From: Phycisphaerae bacterium
GTDB taxonomy: Bacteria > Planctomycetota > Phycisphaerae > SM23-33
Length of the DNA stretch: 59,258 nt
Direction of reading: 5' to 3'
NCBI GenBank assembly: GCA_009783465.1
Contig: WRDM01000012.1
Span: 1 to 59,258, forward strand
The first letter of the stretch is position 1; each line of letters starts with the position of its first letter. The notes under the pieces were generated by a model. The model saw only the letters and a list, made by a program, of their open reading frames with translations. It did no database searches and was not told the DNA's origin. Positions 57,923 through 59,258 of the stretch are shown in pieces. The translations under genes were made by a program, and so were the position numbers.

Positions 57923-58430
57923 CGCCGCGCGTTGCTGATTGCAACCGCCGCGAAACACGCCGGGTCGAACCACGCCCTTTTCGGACGAGGTTCGACTCGG
58001 TTGTGTTTCGGTGCGTCGCTGTCGGCGGTGCGTTTTTCCGTCGGGCTTGGTTCCCCTGCTGCGCCTGACCCTCTGAAACACCCCGCGCCGCGGTCAGCGT
58101 TGGCTTTGGGCGATGAAACGCCGATCGCCACGCACCGCCGACCGTCGGCGCGTGAAATCGCGCCCAAAGGCCGCGCAGATGGCAAAGCCGCCCGTTGTGT
58201 CCGGCGGGCCTTGTAACGCGAACTGGCACGGCCTGCCTCTGCTGGTCATCTTGCAGGGCAGGAGGGGCGGCGGTGTTGCTCACCATCGCCCCAGAGAGCA
58301 CGGGGCGACGATGGTTCGAGCGCCGCCGCAGATTCGACAGTAGGATGTCCCATTGCTCAATCTTCATGATTTTCGTCTCCTTTGCTGGTGTAGTTGCTGC
58401 CGGTGCGTTTGCCACCGCCGTGGAGGTCAA
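57906..58430 (-). CDS. uncertain ORF, possibly not protein-coding
   Basis: 174 codons, starting MTSTAVANAPAATTPAKETK and continuing MKIEQWDILLSNLRRR. The first ~35 residues look plausible as a protein start, but the rest is Arg/Gln/Thr-rich and low in hydrophobic residues (RRKNAPPTATHRNTTESNLV), unlike a folded protein. The DNA here has several internal short palindromes (CGCACCGCCGACCGTCGGCGCG at its centre, split around ACCGTCGG) and may instead be a structured non-coding region of an integrated element. Listed because no better gene explains 57923-58430. Confidence 0.25.
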   Translation of the reverse strand: MTSTAVANAPAATTPAKETKIMKIEQWDILLSNLRRRSNHRRPVLSGAMVSNTAAPPALQDDQQRQAVPVRVTRPAGHNGRLCHLRGLWARFHAPTVGGAWRSAFHRPKPTLTAARGVSEGQAQQGNQARRKNAPPTATHRNTTESNLVRKGRGSTRRVSRRLQSATRGVILLR

Positions 58431-58572
58431 TCCTCATGCCTGCCCCCGTCGAAAACGAAAAAACACACGCTGTCGAACGAAACAAACTTGGGCGCTTCCC
58501 GTTCCCTCCGCGCTATTCCGTCAGCGACTTTTCGGAAGGACCCGCGACCTGGGGTGGTCCCTGTCCGGCAGG

Positions 58573-58625
58573 GTTTCGTTTCATTGGGTGCCGCCCCCGA
58601 AGGGCGGCACCCAATGAAACGAAAC
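58573..58625. repeat. 24-bp perfect stem, 5-base loop
   Basis: Arms 58573-58596 (GTTTCGTTTCATTGGGTGCC, then GCCC) and 58602-58625 are exact complements around CCGAA. It is unusually stable for this window and unlike the quasi-tandem families. It could be a bidirectional terminator, but there is no T-run, or the end of a mobile element. The surrounding 58431-58840 contains no convincing gene; its other notable text is a CACCCACGGGGGGGATGGGG G-run. Confidence 0.88.
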
Positions 58626-58840
58626 TCGATGCTCTTTGTGACAACGATGGTGGTGACCATGCTGGTGACGATGCCACGGGAACGATGGTCGGTGCAACGG
58701 TTCACATCGTCGCCGGGTTTGTTTTCGCGCGCCCGGCCTACCCCGCCCCGTGGTGCGTTCTTACGCACCCACGGGGGGGATGGGGGGTGCGCGCGATACA
58801 TATAGTTTTCAATTTTCGCATGGCCGCGAGCGGGTCACGG

Positions 58841-59258
58841 TTACGATCGGGCGTAGTAGGCGCGGCGACGATCTTCCGGCATTTCGTGTTTCCGAATCAG
58901 GCAGCGGGCTTCGGATATTGCCAGAAGGTTCTTAGCCTCGCGCCGACTCACCCCAGCCTCGACGGCCAGGGCCAGAATGGCCACCTTGCTGACAGGCTCC
59001 GCCGTCACGAACGCCTCGACGAACCGTTCGGCCGTCCATCGTTTGGCTACCACGCCATTGCCGCCACCACCATCGCCACCATCCCCGCCTTTGTCCTTCT
59101 TCGCCCGGCGTGGCCGATCCGGGCGCAGGGCGGTTTCGTCCAGACCGGGCGCGGGGTTGAACACCGGGAAGTCCCACCGCAAGCAACGGGCTTTCAAGGG
59201 CGGCCATGAGCGGACGGCTGCGTCCAGAACAACAACGCCGTCCTCCTCATGGGCGCGA
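58841..59258 (-). CDS. C-terminal part of a RepA-like AAA ATPase (partial, runs off the window)
   Basis: The frame is open to the right edge of the window, so the 5' end lies outside. Visible sequence: HEEDGVVVLDAAVRSWPPLK, ARCLRWDFPVFNPAPGLDET, a Gly/Asp/Lys linker, then a winged-helix-like tail with RFVEAFVTAEPVSKVAILAL and ARCLIRKHEMPEDRR. These resemble the end of RepA-type AAA ATPases of planctomycete mobile elements, where a phrase like RSxxPLxxxxLRWxFPxxxP is followed by a small helical domain (recalled, not searched). The Walker motifs would be outside the window. With the fragment at 57689 it hints at an integrated element. Confidence 0.5.
   Translation of the reverse strand, partial: RAHEEDGVVVLDAAVRSWPPLKARCLRWDFPVFNPAPGLDETALRPDRPRRAKKDKGGDGGDGGGGNGVVAKRWTAERFVEAFVTAEPVSKVAILALAVEAGVSRREAKNLLAISEARCLIRKHEMPEDRRRAYYARS

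Noticed and set aside
58394-59209. A 271-codon plus-strand frame at the right end
   Set aside because: It crosses a perfect hairpin and lies antisense to the better-supported partial ATPase frame; composition does not suggest a protein.

Overview
ORGANISM. The window looks like chromosomal DNA of a GC-rich planctomycete, most probably of the Phycisphaerae side of the phylum (inference from gene content only). The pointers are a PEP-CTERM exported protein, a prepilin-like protein with a G|FTLIELLVVIAIIALM leader, secreted alpha/alpha-toroid (prenyltransferase/squalene-cyclase-like) proteins, a very large PQQ-type propeller protein, a DUF4159 protein, and a long MoxR / DUF58 / BatA-VWA gene run. 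No rRNA, tRNA or CRISPR array was recognised by eye. LAYOUT. 0.6-3.7 kb: PEP-CTERM protein, two overlapping membrane-protein genes, a lipoprotein and an isochorismatase-fold protein. 3.8-7.8 kb (minus): RNase E/G with a giant Pro/Ala/Lys tail and the TIGR03936/DUF2344 gene that usually accompanies it. 8.0-10.9 kb (minus): regulatory-type PTS (EIIA, two HPr paralogues, Enzyme I) with no permease. 11-17.4 kb: truA, pyrF, leuD, a REP-associated tyrosine transposase (RAYT), miaB and a YebC-type regulator. 18-24 kb: toroid protein, pseudopilin, iorAB and Nif3. 24-26.2 kb (minus): a secreted protein and queG. 26.3-52.8 kb (minus): one long same-strand block of exported and membrane proteins (DUF4159, PQQ propeller, toroid, MoxR, DUF58, BatA/VWA, second VWA, DUF4175-like, coiled coil, helical-repeat and NPCBM proteins). 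53.2-57.7 kb: galK, efp, an M48 peptidase and an LpxL-type acyltransferase. 57.7-59.3 kb: fragments suggesting an old integrated element (recombinase-tail-like remnant, RepA-like ATPase running off the edge). REPEATS. The most striking property is the intergenic DNA. Almost every gap holds a palindromic element, from at least eight families. Six families have inverted arms built from 7- or 8-bp quasi-tandem units. Elements are often nested, palindrome inside palindrome. One family (ACCACAGAGACACAGAG arms) tightly encloses a PD-(D/E)XK-type GxxExxY gene at 42859-43317 and otherwise occurs as short empty copies. A second hairpin family has a copy 24 bp upstream of the RAYT. A third, exactly 128 bp long, sits in frame inside iorA, queG and a DUF6677-like gene. 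These repeats also supply stop codons and C-terminal residues of several host genes. Gene order across the large operon seems to have tolerated them, including a two-gene insert between moxR and its DUF58 partner.
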